This document shows, piece by piece, positions 32,397 to 42,840 of a DNA stretch of 64,000 nucleotides (position 1 is its first letter; every line of letters starts with the position of its first letter). A program made the translations under genes and the position numbers. This DNA comes from Atherinomorus stipes (Eukaryota; Chordata; Actinopteri; Atheriniformes; Atherinidae). The notes under the pieces were generated by a model that was not told the DNA's origin, made no database searches, and saw only the letters and a program-made list of their open reading frames with translations. Location: the NCBI GenBank assembly GCA_023101725.1, contig JALJCO010012648.1:124001-188000 (forward strand), in the 5' to 3' direction.

Positions 32397-34500
32397 TCAT
32401 GTAGGTTCATACTGGGTCAAGAGGTCACTGATGTATTTTGGGCCTAAACCATTCAGAGCTTTATAGACCAGCAGCAGAACTTTAAAGTCTATTCTCTGAT
32501 GGACCGGCAACCAGTATAAAGACCTCAGAACTGGACTGATGTGGTCCACTTTTCTGGTCTTAGTGAGAACTCGGGCAGCAGAGTTCTGAATGAGCTGCAG
32601 CTGTTTAACTGATTTTTTAGGTAGACCAGTAAAGACGCTGTTACAGTAATCAAGCCGACTGAAGATGAATGCATGGACTAGTTTTTCCAGATTTTCCTGA
32701 GACATCAGATCTTTTATCCTTGAGATGTTCTTCAGGTGATAGTAGGCTGATTTAGTGATCGCTTTGATGTGTTTTTCAAAGTTTAGGTCTGAGTCCATCA
32801 CTACACCCAGATTTCTGGCATGATTGGTGGTTTTTAGGTGTATGGACTGAAGTTCTGTGACAACCTGCTGTCGTTTCTCTTTGGCTCCAAAAACAATCAC
32901 CTCAGTTTTGTTTTTGTTCAGCTGAAGAAAGTTGAGCCACATCCAGTCATTAATCTCCTCAATTCATTTACCATGAGCCTGTACAGGGCCCCGGTCTCCT
33001 GGTGATACTGTAATATATAGCTTGTGTCATCTGCGTAGCTATGGTAACTAATATTGTTGTTCTTTATAACCTGAGCCAGTGGGAGCATGTAGATGTTAAA
33101 CAGAAGAGGCCCCAGGATAGAGCCCTGGGGAACTCCACAGGTCATTTTTGTCCGCTCAGATGTAAAATTACCTACTGACAAAAAGTACTTCCTGTTCTCC
33201 AAGTACGTTTTGAACCAGTTAAGTACAGAACTAGAGAGACCCACCCACTTCTCCAGTCGTTGAAGTAATATAATGTGGTCAACTGTATCAAATTCAGCAC
33301 ATGAGATCCAGTAAAACCAACACTGACATTTTTCCAGTGTCAGTATTCAGACATATGTCATTCATGACTTTGTTTAGAGCAGTCTCGGTGCTGTGGTGCT
33401 GTCTAAAACCTGGCTGGAAGACATCATAACGGTTGTTTTCTCTTAAAAAGTCATTTAGCTGATGAAAAACTGCTTTTTCAATGATCTTACTTAAAAATGG
33501 AAGATTGGATCAGCCTGTAGCTGCTCATCTGTGTCTTGTCTAGATTATCTAGACTAGAGGTTTGATCACAGCTGTTTTCAGTGACTCTGGGACAGTGGTT
33601 CTCAAACTTTTTTGCAGGGCCCCCTTTTCATTGGAAATAATAACGTCGAGCCCCACCATCCCACCACCGCTACCACATATACCCAAACATGTACCATGAA
33701 ATACATGAAAAAATGCACTGCGTTTGAGGTGGGGGAGAATGCCTATTGAGTCATCATAATTTTTTCATTGGTACTTTCAAGAATATTGCCATTTTTTGTT
33801 AGAAGTAAAAGAACTAGGCCTGGCTGGGCCCCCCTGACAGAGCTCTGAGCCCCCCCTCCGGCCCCCAGTTTGAGAACCACTGCTCTGGGAAAACACCTGA
33901 CATTAGAGAGGAGTTCACAATCTGAAGCAGATCTGACTCCAAGGTCTTTGAGACCTTTTTTAAAAAAACAGTGGGCAGGATGTCCAAACAGCAAGAGGAG
34001 GAGTTCAGTTGATGCAAGATGTCCTCCAGTTCTTTGCTAATAATGGGATAAAACTGTGTCATGGTGTGTAGTCTTGGTGGACACAGTACATGACCTGAAC
34101 CTGCAGTTGATGAACCAACGGCTTGTCTAATAATTTGCCAAATTCTTCACAGACAAAATCCAAAGTCATTGCAGGCTTTGGTGGAATAAAATTCAGGTGC
34201 TACTGACACAGGAGGGTTTGTTAGCCTGTCGACTGTAGCAAATAAGGCCCGAGCATTATGACCGTTTTTAGTGATGATGTCAGAAAAATACAAATTCCTT
34301 GCATTCCTCAGCTGTAAATTATAATAGTGAAGTTTCTCTTTATAGATGACATAATGAACCTGTAGTTTTGTTTTTCTCCATCTGCGCTCAGCTTTCCGAC
34401 ACTCTCTTTCCACTTTTCACCAGTGGGGAATTTCTCCATGGAGACTTTTTTCCTTCCAGAGATAACCTTCACCTTAATAGGAGCAATAGAATCCATGACA
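32397..34500 (-). pseudogene. L2-type LINE reverse transcriptase region
   Basis: Frame-broken ORF2. The 34.4-34.1 kb part has KVKVISGRKKVS and YYNLQLRNARNLYFSDII. At 34062-33891 it has a LHQLNSSSCCLDILPTVF motif. At 33244-32918 it has the core KMTCGVPQGSILGPLLFNIY and YADDT, so the catalytic aspartates are preserved. At 32942-32397 it has the thumb-side LNFLQLNKNKTEVIVFG, RLDYCNSVFTGLPKK and SLYWLPVHQRIDFKVLLL. These are typical of the L2/CR1 group. Several frameshifts and a 290-bp hAT MITE (33593-33882) disable it. Confidence 0.85.
33593..33882. mobile_element. hAT MITE, 290 bp, exact 8-bp duplication (copy 1)
   Basis: Termini are CAGTGGTTCTCAAACTTTTT and AGTTTGAGAACCACTG. It is flanked by CTCTGGGA at 33585-33592 and 33883-33890, identical. 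It lies inside the L2 element. A second copy is at 51873-52170 inside a Tc1 element. Both share the interior words CATTGGAAATAATAACGTC and CCCACCATCCCACCACC. Confidence 0.95.
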
Positions 34501-35368
34501 CTCAGCATGTTAGCATTAAAGTTAGTGACCAGCTCACTGACTGAAGGCCCCTGACAGGGCAGGTGTTAGAGAGAAGACCTGGTTAAAAATCTCACTGGTA
34601 TTTTCAATTATGATATCAGGGAGCAAAAGTTGTCCAGAGTGTTAATCAGGTCTTTAGTCCCTTTGTCCTGATGACAATCATAATGGATGTTAAAATCACC
34701 AGTGATAACAAGATGGTCAAAGTCCGCACAGATCACAGACAACAGTTCAGTAAAATCATCATTCAAATCTGCACAGTATTTGGGCGGCCAATAAATATTT
34801 AAAAACACGACTCTGGATGAGGCCGTCAGCTGTAAAGCCACGTATTAAAAAAAAAGGGAAATCCCCAAGAGATAACTGTTTACACTGGAATGAGTCCCTA
34901 AATAAGATAGCGACCCCCCCACCTCTCCTGTTCACTCTGGCTTCACTGATGAAACTGAAGTTAGGGGGCGTGGCCTCAATAAAAGCTGAATGACAGTAAC
35001 CACGTCCCAGTTAAAAACATAAAGTCAAGGTTATGTTCAGTGATAAAATCATTGATTAGAAATGATTTTCCTGCTATAGATCGAACATTCAGTAAAGCTA
35101 ACTTAAGCATTCTCAAAGTATCATCATGTTTTGGAACAGGCTGTATGTTTACTTTAGATAAAAACCTTATAGAGTGGAGCTCTCTGTGTTCTGACAGAGC
35201 TACATTTCTCCTTCAGTTACGTATCAGGACAGGGATAGTAAAACCTTCTAAACAGGGTCCCAGCTTGTTCTGGGAAAGTTTATGACTGCTAACCTCGCAG
35301 CCCGGAACCCCAGCACATCATACGTCAGACTGTCGAAGGGGGGTTGAGGTGGCCCCCTACCTTTGATC
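34501..35368 (-). pseudogene. L2-type LINE APE endonuclease region
   Basis: The minus strand encodes LQLTASSRVVFLNIYWPPKY and ICADFDHLVITGDFNIHYD, the GDFN motif of apurinic-type endonucleases. Towards 35368 the frame is broken by many stops. It is cut off from ORF1 by the hAT element beginning at 35369. Confidence 0.75.
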
Positions 35369-36193
35369 CAGTGGTGTAGTCTACTTGTATCTAGTCAGTA
35401 TACTGTGGCTGCCCCCCCCCATTAAAAAAAAAAACTATACCTGTTCTAAATGGTCCCACTCAAGACCACCACACTTATCAGACTATGTATTAAATATGCA
35501 ACAACACATAATTCATATAGACCGTCTGTTGTGTTGAAATAAATGTATTGAACGAATTTAGATCATTAAAAACTGGTTCTGTATTATCTAAATACAAATG
35601 TAGACTATTATAGTAGTATGTGTATATATACATATGCATGTGTGTGCGTGTGTGTGTATGACCTGGAGGTAAATAGAAATTCCAGTAATTATAATTAATG
35701 ATACAAGCGTTCTTTTTGTATCTATATCATGAGCAGCTAGACACGGATGAAACCCATTAATGAACTGTTTACAGACTTCAGCCACTGCTCAGAAAATGCA
35801 TAACATTTGAAAAAAGGATGGAAAAATTATACTATTTCAGTAGTTTTATCTCACTATATCTAACACACCAGTCATTTAATGGTGTTCATGGTGTCTTCAC
35901 TGACTTTTAAGATGACAGTGAAATAATTTCACTGTTAACAGTTTTATGGATGAACTATACTAACATTTTAACTTATAGATTTAAACTGTTTCTACAGCTT
36001 TGAACGTTGTCTACTATCGACCTAACTTTACGTTTTTCCACTCTAACCATGCCTGTTTCAAACTCCCTCACCTGACTCGCGCTCCAGGCTGGCCAGGTCC
36101 AGCTCTCATCTACAACGCACGTGCACGCATTGTGCATGTGACGCACTTCTTCTCAGCTGACCATCGTGCTGCTGTTCTTCACTGCTTCCTTAA

Positions 36194-37705
36194 AGTGCTG
36201 GTGACACGATTATCATTTCATGTAATGCTACTATACAATATTACAGCAACACTAAATGAGTGGCTCAGTGGAATTGTAAGTCAAACAGACTTGTTTTCAC
36301 AGAAATATCTTAAGTTTTCTGAGTTTGAAAGGAGCTCTGCAACAGCGACTAAGAAAAACACGCCGCCATATTGAAACGTCAGCGAAAGATCTCGGTCGGC
36401 TTTTTTTTTTTTTAATTTACTCGGTCAGCTAACAACAAGCAACATGGAAGCGGTGGACGGTAACGATGATGGTCCCTGCCTGGAATTGATTTGTTTGGTG
36501 GAATCATCAGACAGTTCAACAGAGTTAGGTGATGTTGAGGAATATAGACGCATCACACCTTATAGATTTGAGCCTTACCAAACGGACTTCATGCCGAGTG
36601 AGCAAGACTCTGAAAGCGGGAGTCCGGAGAAGATGACATGGTCATTGCAGCAGCAGAGGGAAACACACGGCAGGGGCACACCGATTGGTATGTCTTTGTT
36701 ATACATTACGATTAGCATTTTTTGTTGTTAGTGATTTGTTTATATAGTAATTTGTGAATAAATGTAACTATTTAAAAAACTGATTTTTAACCTCTCCACA
36801 CCCACCTGGTCACCAGCGCCCATTTAGCTGTGTTTTCAATTAACAACAGCAAGCCACTATATGGACATATACATGGTTATAAAGCTTAGATAAATACATA
36901 AAAAGAAGCAACTGCATCCCTACCTTTGAAGTGGATCCAGAAGCCATTTTATAAGTCCAATCTTCAATTGTTACATTGTTCACAGTCCTTCTGTTCGTAA
37001 GTTCGTAAGGGTTCACCAATTTAAAGTAATCAAAAATATTTTTGATGAAAACGATTCCGTAGTGTGAAAATAGCCGACACACAGAGAAAAAAAAATCATT
37101 TTTCACCTTCCAAAAAGTCCGCTCGTCACAGCTACACGGTTGTTTAGTAACATCTTGCTCGACCCCTAACGTAGCTGTTGGGGTGTGCTTGTTTTCCTCC
37201 TCTCCTTCCTGCAAAACAAGTGTCCACATCCGTTTTAGTCTAAATTCAACCCTCAGACACTCCTTGTCTTAAAACAAGCGCTCTCAGCTTGGAATCCCAT
37301 TCGACAGCACACAGCGCTGACAGCACAGCTAAAAGTCCCGTAGCTGGAAACTTGAATAAACTTACGCCATTCTTATGAGTGTTTGGACAAAAACCTGCAA
37401 CACAACGCGACGGCATATCTGTAACCTTTAGCCAGTAAAGCTAAAACAAAAGGAGAAACTGTTAGCAAAACCACTAGCTCTCCAGTCAACGAGCCAGGTG
37501 GGCAGTCTTTCACTGATGTCACATCCGTTTTTTTTCCACTCTGAACCACAGCCTGTTTCAGAAACTCCCTCACCTATGACTCTCGCTGCAGGCTGCCAGG
37601 TCCTGCTCTCATGTTACATCGCACGTGCACGCATTGTGCTTGTGACGGACGTTTTGGTCTATAAAACAGCTGGCCAAAAATGTTGAAGTTCGTGTCACCA
37701 GCACC
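36194..37705. mobile_element. TTAA-flanked DNA element, copy 2 (complete ends)
   Basis: TTAA (36190-36193), then AGTGCTGGTGACACGA, and at the other end TCGTGTCACCAGCACC-like sequence (one extra base before it), then TTAA (37706-37709). The ends and target fit the Kolobok superfamily or another TTAA-targeting group. It includes one exon-like ORF near the left end and no full transposase. The right 500 bp matches 16214-16722. It is nested within the hAT element 35369-37954. Confidence 0.75.
36444..36688 (+). pseudogene. first-exon-like remnant of an element-encoded protein
   Basis: Starts ATG after a T-rich and AACAAGCAAC leader and encodes MEAVDGNDDGPCLELICLVE, then an acidic/serine-rich stretch and ITPYRFEPYQTDFMPSEQDS. 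It reaches G|GTATGT at about 36688, a good splice donor. PYRFEP-type N-termini preceded by acidic stretches occur in fish proteins with a P2X7-C-terminal-like zinc domain; that link is from memory of the family, and the zinc domain itself is not visible here. No downstream exon was found, so the parent gene was probably lost by internal deletion. Confidence 0.4.
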
Positions 37706-37954
37706 TTAAGGCTGGTTTTTACCGTAGGGCGCAAACACAGCAGTTAACGTGAGCTTCAGGCTTGACAGAAGCCCGTTCGGTTCAGACGTGCCGCTTCCTC
37801 ACACAGAAAAAGGGGAATTTCTGAACGGGAAAGTTATGCAACAAAACATGCTGATACGTATCTGTGCGCATTTTTCAGTGCTAATACGGTAATTTGGGAC
37901 TTTTTCTTGTGTGTATACGGCGTATACCTGCGTATCACGTACACTACACCACTG

Positions 37955-38640
37955 CTTTGATGGTTCTGGTAGGGGGTGTATGGGGGATAAAAAAGGCATT
38001 TGGCTTGGGTGTAGATCTGAGCCCAATGTTGACCCGTTTCATCATCTCATCGGTGAATTTCAGGTGGGGGGAGGAGGGAGAGAGTTGGGGAGATGATGGT
38101 CTGTCAGAGGTTTGGGGGAGCGAAGAAGGTCCACCATCCTGGTTGGGTGTGCTGGTAAGGGGGAATAAAGATCCTTCCTTTTGCCTCTCACTTAGGCTCT
38201 TGTTGGGCAGGGGGGGCAGCTCCTCCTCTGTTTGGCCTTCCTTATGAGATAAAACTTGGTGTATCTCATTGTTGACATTCAGCACAGAGGGATGACGCAG
38301 GGAGTGAAATATGTTGGAAGTGAGCAGCTTCACTCCAGATTTGTTGAGATTGAGGCCATTAGCCCTAAAAAGATGTCTCCATTCCCCAAAAATACAAAAG
38401 TTGTTAATAAAATGCAGATTGTTATCAGCACACGCTGATAAGAGCCACTCATTCAGCGCCAGCAGCCTGCTGAAACTTAAATCCCCTCCTCTGATGGTTG
38501 GTACAGGTCCGCTGATGAAAACTGCTGCATCCAGAGATCTCACTGTTTTTATCAGTTCAGTAAAGTCCCGATTCAGAACCTCAGATTGCTGCTTGGACAC
38601 ATCATTTGAGCCTGTAGAATGATGTTTCTCACAGTTGGGT
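37955..38640 (-). pseudogene. L2-type LINE ORF1 esterase domain
   Basis: The minus strand reads HSTGSNDVSKQQSEVLNRDF, then AVFISGPVPTIRGGDLSFSR and EWRHLFRANGLNLNKSG. These correspond to the GSND and DGLHLN blocks of the SGNH esterase carried by L2/CR1 ORF1 proteins. The catalytic Asp and His of the last block are both replaced by Asn. A proline/serine-rich tail follows. The N-terminal catalytic serine block lies beyond the break at about 38640 and is missing. Confidence 0.8.
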
Positions 38641-39446
38641 ATTTAGTTGGCGATTGGAGATTACTCTAATTATTATAAGTGCAATAAACTGTCTGTAAAG
38701 GGAAGACAGTCAGAGTTCTTCTTCAACAGGCTGACACATATTTCAAACTGTTTCCAGCCACCACTTACATACAATCATATTACAGAAGTTTGAAATTGCA
38801 ATAAAAAAGACCCTCTGCCTGTACGCTTTAGAGATGACAGGCACACAAATACCTTAAAAAATAATAAAAAGTTTATAATAATAGAGAATGGAGATGGCTC
38901 ACTTTTAAATCCAAACACATCAGCTTTAAAATACAAGTTTGAATTATTGCTGTACTTACTGTACTACAGCTTCCCTCTATCAGGCCAAGAGCTGGCATCA
39001 CTGATCTGTGTTCATGGGAAATTTAGTTAATGACTGAATAGGCAATCAGTCGCTGCAGGAGGGAAGGAGAAAAACGAAGCAAAATGAGCGACAAAGTGTC
39101 GATTTTAAGAATAGATTAGGTCTGAGCAGAGCAATACAAGAGTTGTTCCGATGAGCCGATGGACTCCCTGCAGTGATCTCAGCAGGAAAGCGAGAAAGCA
39201 GGTCAATTCAAGCTCTCCACCACTTTTGTGATTGGTGTCTCTCTGCTTTTATCATTAGCTGACCCATTAAAAGAGGAACCAGCCACATGAAAACAAACAG
39301 GAGGGGGGGGGGGGTAAAATACAGGAACAGAAGGACTGCTTTTATTTTTGGTGATGAGTGGTTATCAGTTTAGAAACATTCTGTGTGGGAATTTAGGCCA
39401 AATCTCTAAATATCTGATGTCTGCCTCAAAGTAAAGGTACAGAGTC
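38641..39446. other. non-coding interval
   Basis: Nothing recognised. Poly(G) at 39303-39315. Confidence 0.5.
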
Positions 39447-40064
39447 GGATTAGGACCACTGAAGGGGAAAAAAAAAAAGAAATTCTGAGGTGAAGTCAGA
39501 GTTTTGATTTTAAGCTCAGGATTCTGACTTTTTCCAGAAAATTTGAAAAAAAGAATCCAGATTTTTGTTTTTTCAATTTCTCAATTATTTTTTTCAAATT
39601 TCCTTTTTTTTCTTTTTATCATTTTTTTCTAATTTTTTTGTACACCTAATGCATTAATTTTAGTTTTGACTCGCTTTAATGCCCCCCCCCCCCCCCCCAT
39701 CAGCAGTCCTGCTTATAGTACAGTCATAGCTGCACCTGAGACCACTGGATCCACTCACAGATGAAAACATCTTTATGTCTGGGAGAATTTTGGCCACTAA
39801 CAGCCACCATACATTCACAACAGTGCTGGAATATGAAGTCATTTGAAAGCAAACAGCTTTTCTTTCAAATACGCATCTTTACCACTAGATGTCAGTAATT
39901 TTTGCATACTGTACCTTTAATCTCAGAACTGACTTTTTCCAGATATTGAAAAAAAAAAAAGTTCTGTAAAAAAAAAAAATCAGAATTCTGAGAATAAAGT
40001 CAGATTTTTTTTTTTCAGAATTTTTTTCATATATATATTTATTTTATATTTCTTCAGTGGCCCT
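39447..40064. mobile_element. MITE with GGCCACTGAAG termini
   Basis: GGACCACTGAAG (about 39455) pairs with CTTCAGTGGCC (about 40053). The inner flanks hold AAATTCTGA and TCAGAATT words in opposite order. The element carries an internal insertion related to the TTAA MITE family (39700-39920) and a poly(C) tract (39682-39698). No target duplication was resolved. Confidence 0.55.
39700..39920 (-). mobile_element. TTAA-family MITE, copy B (partial)
   Basis: The reverse complement of 28295-28560 aligns well here: TCATAGCTGCACCTGAGACC, GGGAGAATTTTGGCCA and ATACTGTACCTTTAA at its right end. The other end is missing, replaced by poly(C). Confidence 0.7.
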
Positions 40065-40410
40065 CATTCCCTTCCATACAAAGAAAATCTCCCACCGGGG
40101 TGGATAGCACTTGTCCTCTATAACCAGGCACCTGGGAATGTTGGTATGCAGGTAATGATGAATTGATGAGACGGATATCTGAGTTAGTTTTGGCCAAGAA
40201 GCACACAGAAGTAGACATTCTAGGTAAAGGACAGAAAGGACAATGTTCCTGCGGAGAGACAAGTGAACTGAAAATCAGCATATGATGTTTGGGCAGAGTT
40301 TAAGGATGCATTTACCAAATCCGCAGATATCTGCACACATCCCTGCCGGTACACGTTGTCAAAGCATTTAATATGAATGTATATAATTATGGGTAGTTGG
40401 TTTTTTGATA
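40065..40410. other. non-coding interval
   Basis: Nothing recognised. Confidence 0.5.
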
Positions 40411-40815
40411 GAGAAATGGGAGGGGGGGGGTTTTTTTGTCTTTTGTTGTAGGTTAAGAAAAAAAAGGGAGGGGGGGGGGGAAGGAAATGGGGTAAGTAAA
40501 GAAAAAAAAAAAAGAAAAAAAAAAAAAAAAGAAGAGGGGAAGGGAAGAAAATAATTGATTAAAGAGGGTTAATAAAAAAAATAAAAAAGAGGAAAAAAGG
40601 GGGGGGGGGGGGGGGGGGGGTGGGTGTGTGAAAAAAAAAAAAAAAATATTTATAAAATATAAAAAAAAAAAAATAAAAAAAAAAAAAAAAAAATAAAAAA
40701 ACCCAAAAAAAGAAAAAAAAATAAATAAAAAAAAAAAAATTTTTTTTGTATTTTTTTTTTGTGTTGTTTGGTTGGGGTTTGGGGAGAGGGGGGAATATAT
40801 AAAAAAGATCGGGGG
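40411..40815. other. low-complexity block, probable consensus error
   Basis: Homopolymers of G (40599-40620) and A (40671-40692) dominate, with strongly purine-biased text resembling 14553-15830. Normal sequence resumes at about 40816. Reading frames such as those full of Phe or Lys are composition artefacts. Confidence 0.6.
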
Positions 40816-41740
40816 GCGTGTCTAATACATTGGACCAGAGAAATATCAAATGTGGCTCTCAGCAAGTCCATCTGGTTACCGTAGCAGCCTGGCTGCTGCT
40901 CCACGGTGTCCAAGGAAACATCTTGACACGCGTCTCCTTCCCACTTTCCTCCTTCACAGCCTCGGCCCTGCCTTCTCCCTCCAGCTGGCTCTGCTCCTGG
41001 TGCATCTGCGAGCCTCAGCACTCGCACTGGAAGGTGTCAGTATTTGCTTTCAAGCCTTTTAGCTGATGCTATTATGCCCCAGGGTGATGAGGAAAAACGG
41101 CACCATATGGGTGCAGAACCAGCGCGCTCTTCTCAGCGTACTCGTGCCCAGGAATCTATTTGTTTTCTTGTGGCTAATGAATCAAAGAAAGAATGAAGAG
41201 GAAAGTTTTTTATATTTTAAATTTTTATGTGTCCCGATATTACCCAGAGCAACTGGAATCCAAATTTGGAGAACACATACTGGTAGACAGTCTGTGGCAC
41301 TCTTGCTTGTAAACAAAGGTGAGACGTGCGGGAAAACCACAAGTCCAAAAGTCCAAAATAAACTTTTTTCCCTCCACTCCCATGCAGACAAACAGCAAGT
41401 GAAGTTTGGTTTAACAACTTCAGGCACAATTCAAAATGTCTTTGTGTCAGTGGGAAGTTACGAGACACCAGAGAGAGAGAATTTACTTCAACAGAGATTG
41501 AGTAACGTAGATGCCACTAACTGGACTACATGGAAATCCAGTATGCTGTGATGATGTTGCTTTGTTATGGTCACTTTGTTACCAAGAGTCTCAATGTTTG
41601 ATGAATAAATGCATTTTCATTTCATTCTAATGATATCTAGTTTTTAAAAAATTAGGAGAGGAACATGTTAACCACTTTGTTGTGTTATTATTTTTTAAAT
41701 TTCTATCACTTGTTTATTTTATACGATGGGGCATTAAGGC
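40816..41740. other. non-coding interval; one unexplained 161-codon frame
   Basis: A plus-strand frame at 41066-41551 encodes 161 residues with no recognisable domain, signal peptide or repeat. Two other frames over the same bases are nearly as long. Nothing else supports it as a gene, so it is only noted. Confidence 0.4.
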
Positions 41741-42274
41741 CACAGTAAAAAAATAAAGCTTTTGAGAATTGAGGTGTAATTTTTTTTGATGAGAAATTTT
41801 TTTTTTCCCAGTTATAAATTCCCAAGAATAAAGTTTTATTTTACAAGAATAAAGTTGTAATTTAACAAGAATAGTCTTGATATTTTAAATGTAGGGGAAG
41901 GAAGGAAAGTTGCTAAACGAGGGTGGTGGAGCATTTGGTGAAGATGTACTTCAGCATAGGTTTTCCAAACCAGGAGACTCAGCTCTGGCACCATATTGTC
42001 AGTAGGATCAGGACTTTGAAAAGAATCTGAAAGAAAATGAATCTATTCTGCAGGAAGAAACAGTCGGACTTGGAGGAATTGACTCAAACAGGTGTTGTGG
42101 TGAAAAACGTATCCCTGCCATGAAAAACACCCCCTCTCACAGAGCGCAGTGACTCCTGCTCACCAGCAGCCTAGATGGCGTGTTCATGTTTAATATCCTT
42201 AATTAGCAGGATTTACAGCACAACACTGGCCACTTCCATTTTGTGTGTGTGTGTGCTGAAAATCTTGAAAATAT

Positions 42275-42790
42275 AGGTTTATTTTGGTAAATTTATGACT
42301 TTATTGTTGTACATTTAAAAACTTTATTCTCATTGAAATACAACTTTATTTAAGTAAATTTATGACTTTATTGTAACTTTAAAAACTTCATTTTCATTGA
42401 ATTACAACTTTTAGTAAATTTATGACTTTATTCTCGTAAATTTAAAAACTTCATTTTCATTGAATTACAACTTTATTTATATAAATTTATGACTTTATTC
42501 TTGTAAATTTAAAAACTTTATTTTCATTGAATTACACCTTTATTTACATAAATTTATGACTTTATTCTTGTAAATTTAAAAACTTCATTTTCATTGAATT
42601 ACACCTTTATTTACATAAATTTATGACTTTATTTTGTAAATCTAAAAACTTCATTTTCATTGAATTACCACTTTAAGTAAATAAATGACTTTATTGTAAT
42701 TTCACAATTTCATTTTCTTTGAATTCCAACTTTAAGTAAATTTATGACTACTCTAGCAAATTTCTGACTTTATTCTCATAAAATAACTTT
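42275..42790. repeat. tandem repeat of about 58-68 bp
   Basis: Seven or eight imperfect units. Each carries TTTATGACTTTATT, AAATTTAAAAACTT and TTCATTGAATTACAACTTT. The unit length varies because small pieces such as ATTTACATAAA are present or missing. Related words (AATAAAGTTGTAATTT) lie inverted at 41800-41870, suggesting a larger inverted structure. Confidence 0.85.
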
Positions 42791-42840
42791 TTTCAAGTAA
42801 AATTTTAACTTTTTTCTTGCAGTGATAGAAATTTATTTTC

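Larger units (their letters stand above)
35369..37954. mobile_element. hAT element, 2586 bp, inserted in the L2
   Basis: The left end CAGTGGTGTAGTCTAC and right end GTACACTACACCACTG are inverted, 15 of 16 matching. The flanks are CTTTGATC (35361-35368) and CTTTGATG (37955-37962), seven of eight matching, as in an 8-bp hAT duplication. No hAT transposase was seen. Much of the interior is a later TTAA-flanked insertion (36194-37705). Removing the element rejoins two halves of the L2. Confidence 0.8.

Noticed and set aside
36840..37229. 129-codon minus-strand frame as a gene
   Set aside because: It lies inside the TTAA element, has no recognisable motif, and is only partly covered by copy 1.
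41066..41551. 161-codon plus-strand frame as a gene
   Set aside because: No recognisable domain, and overlapping frames of similar openness; not enough support.
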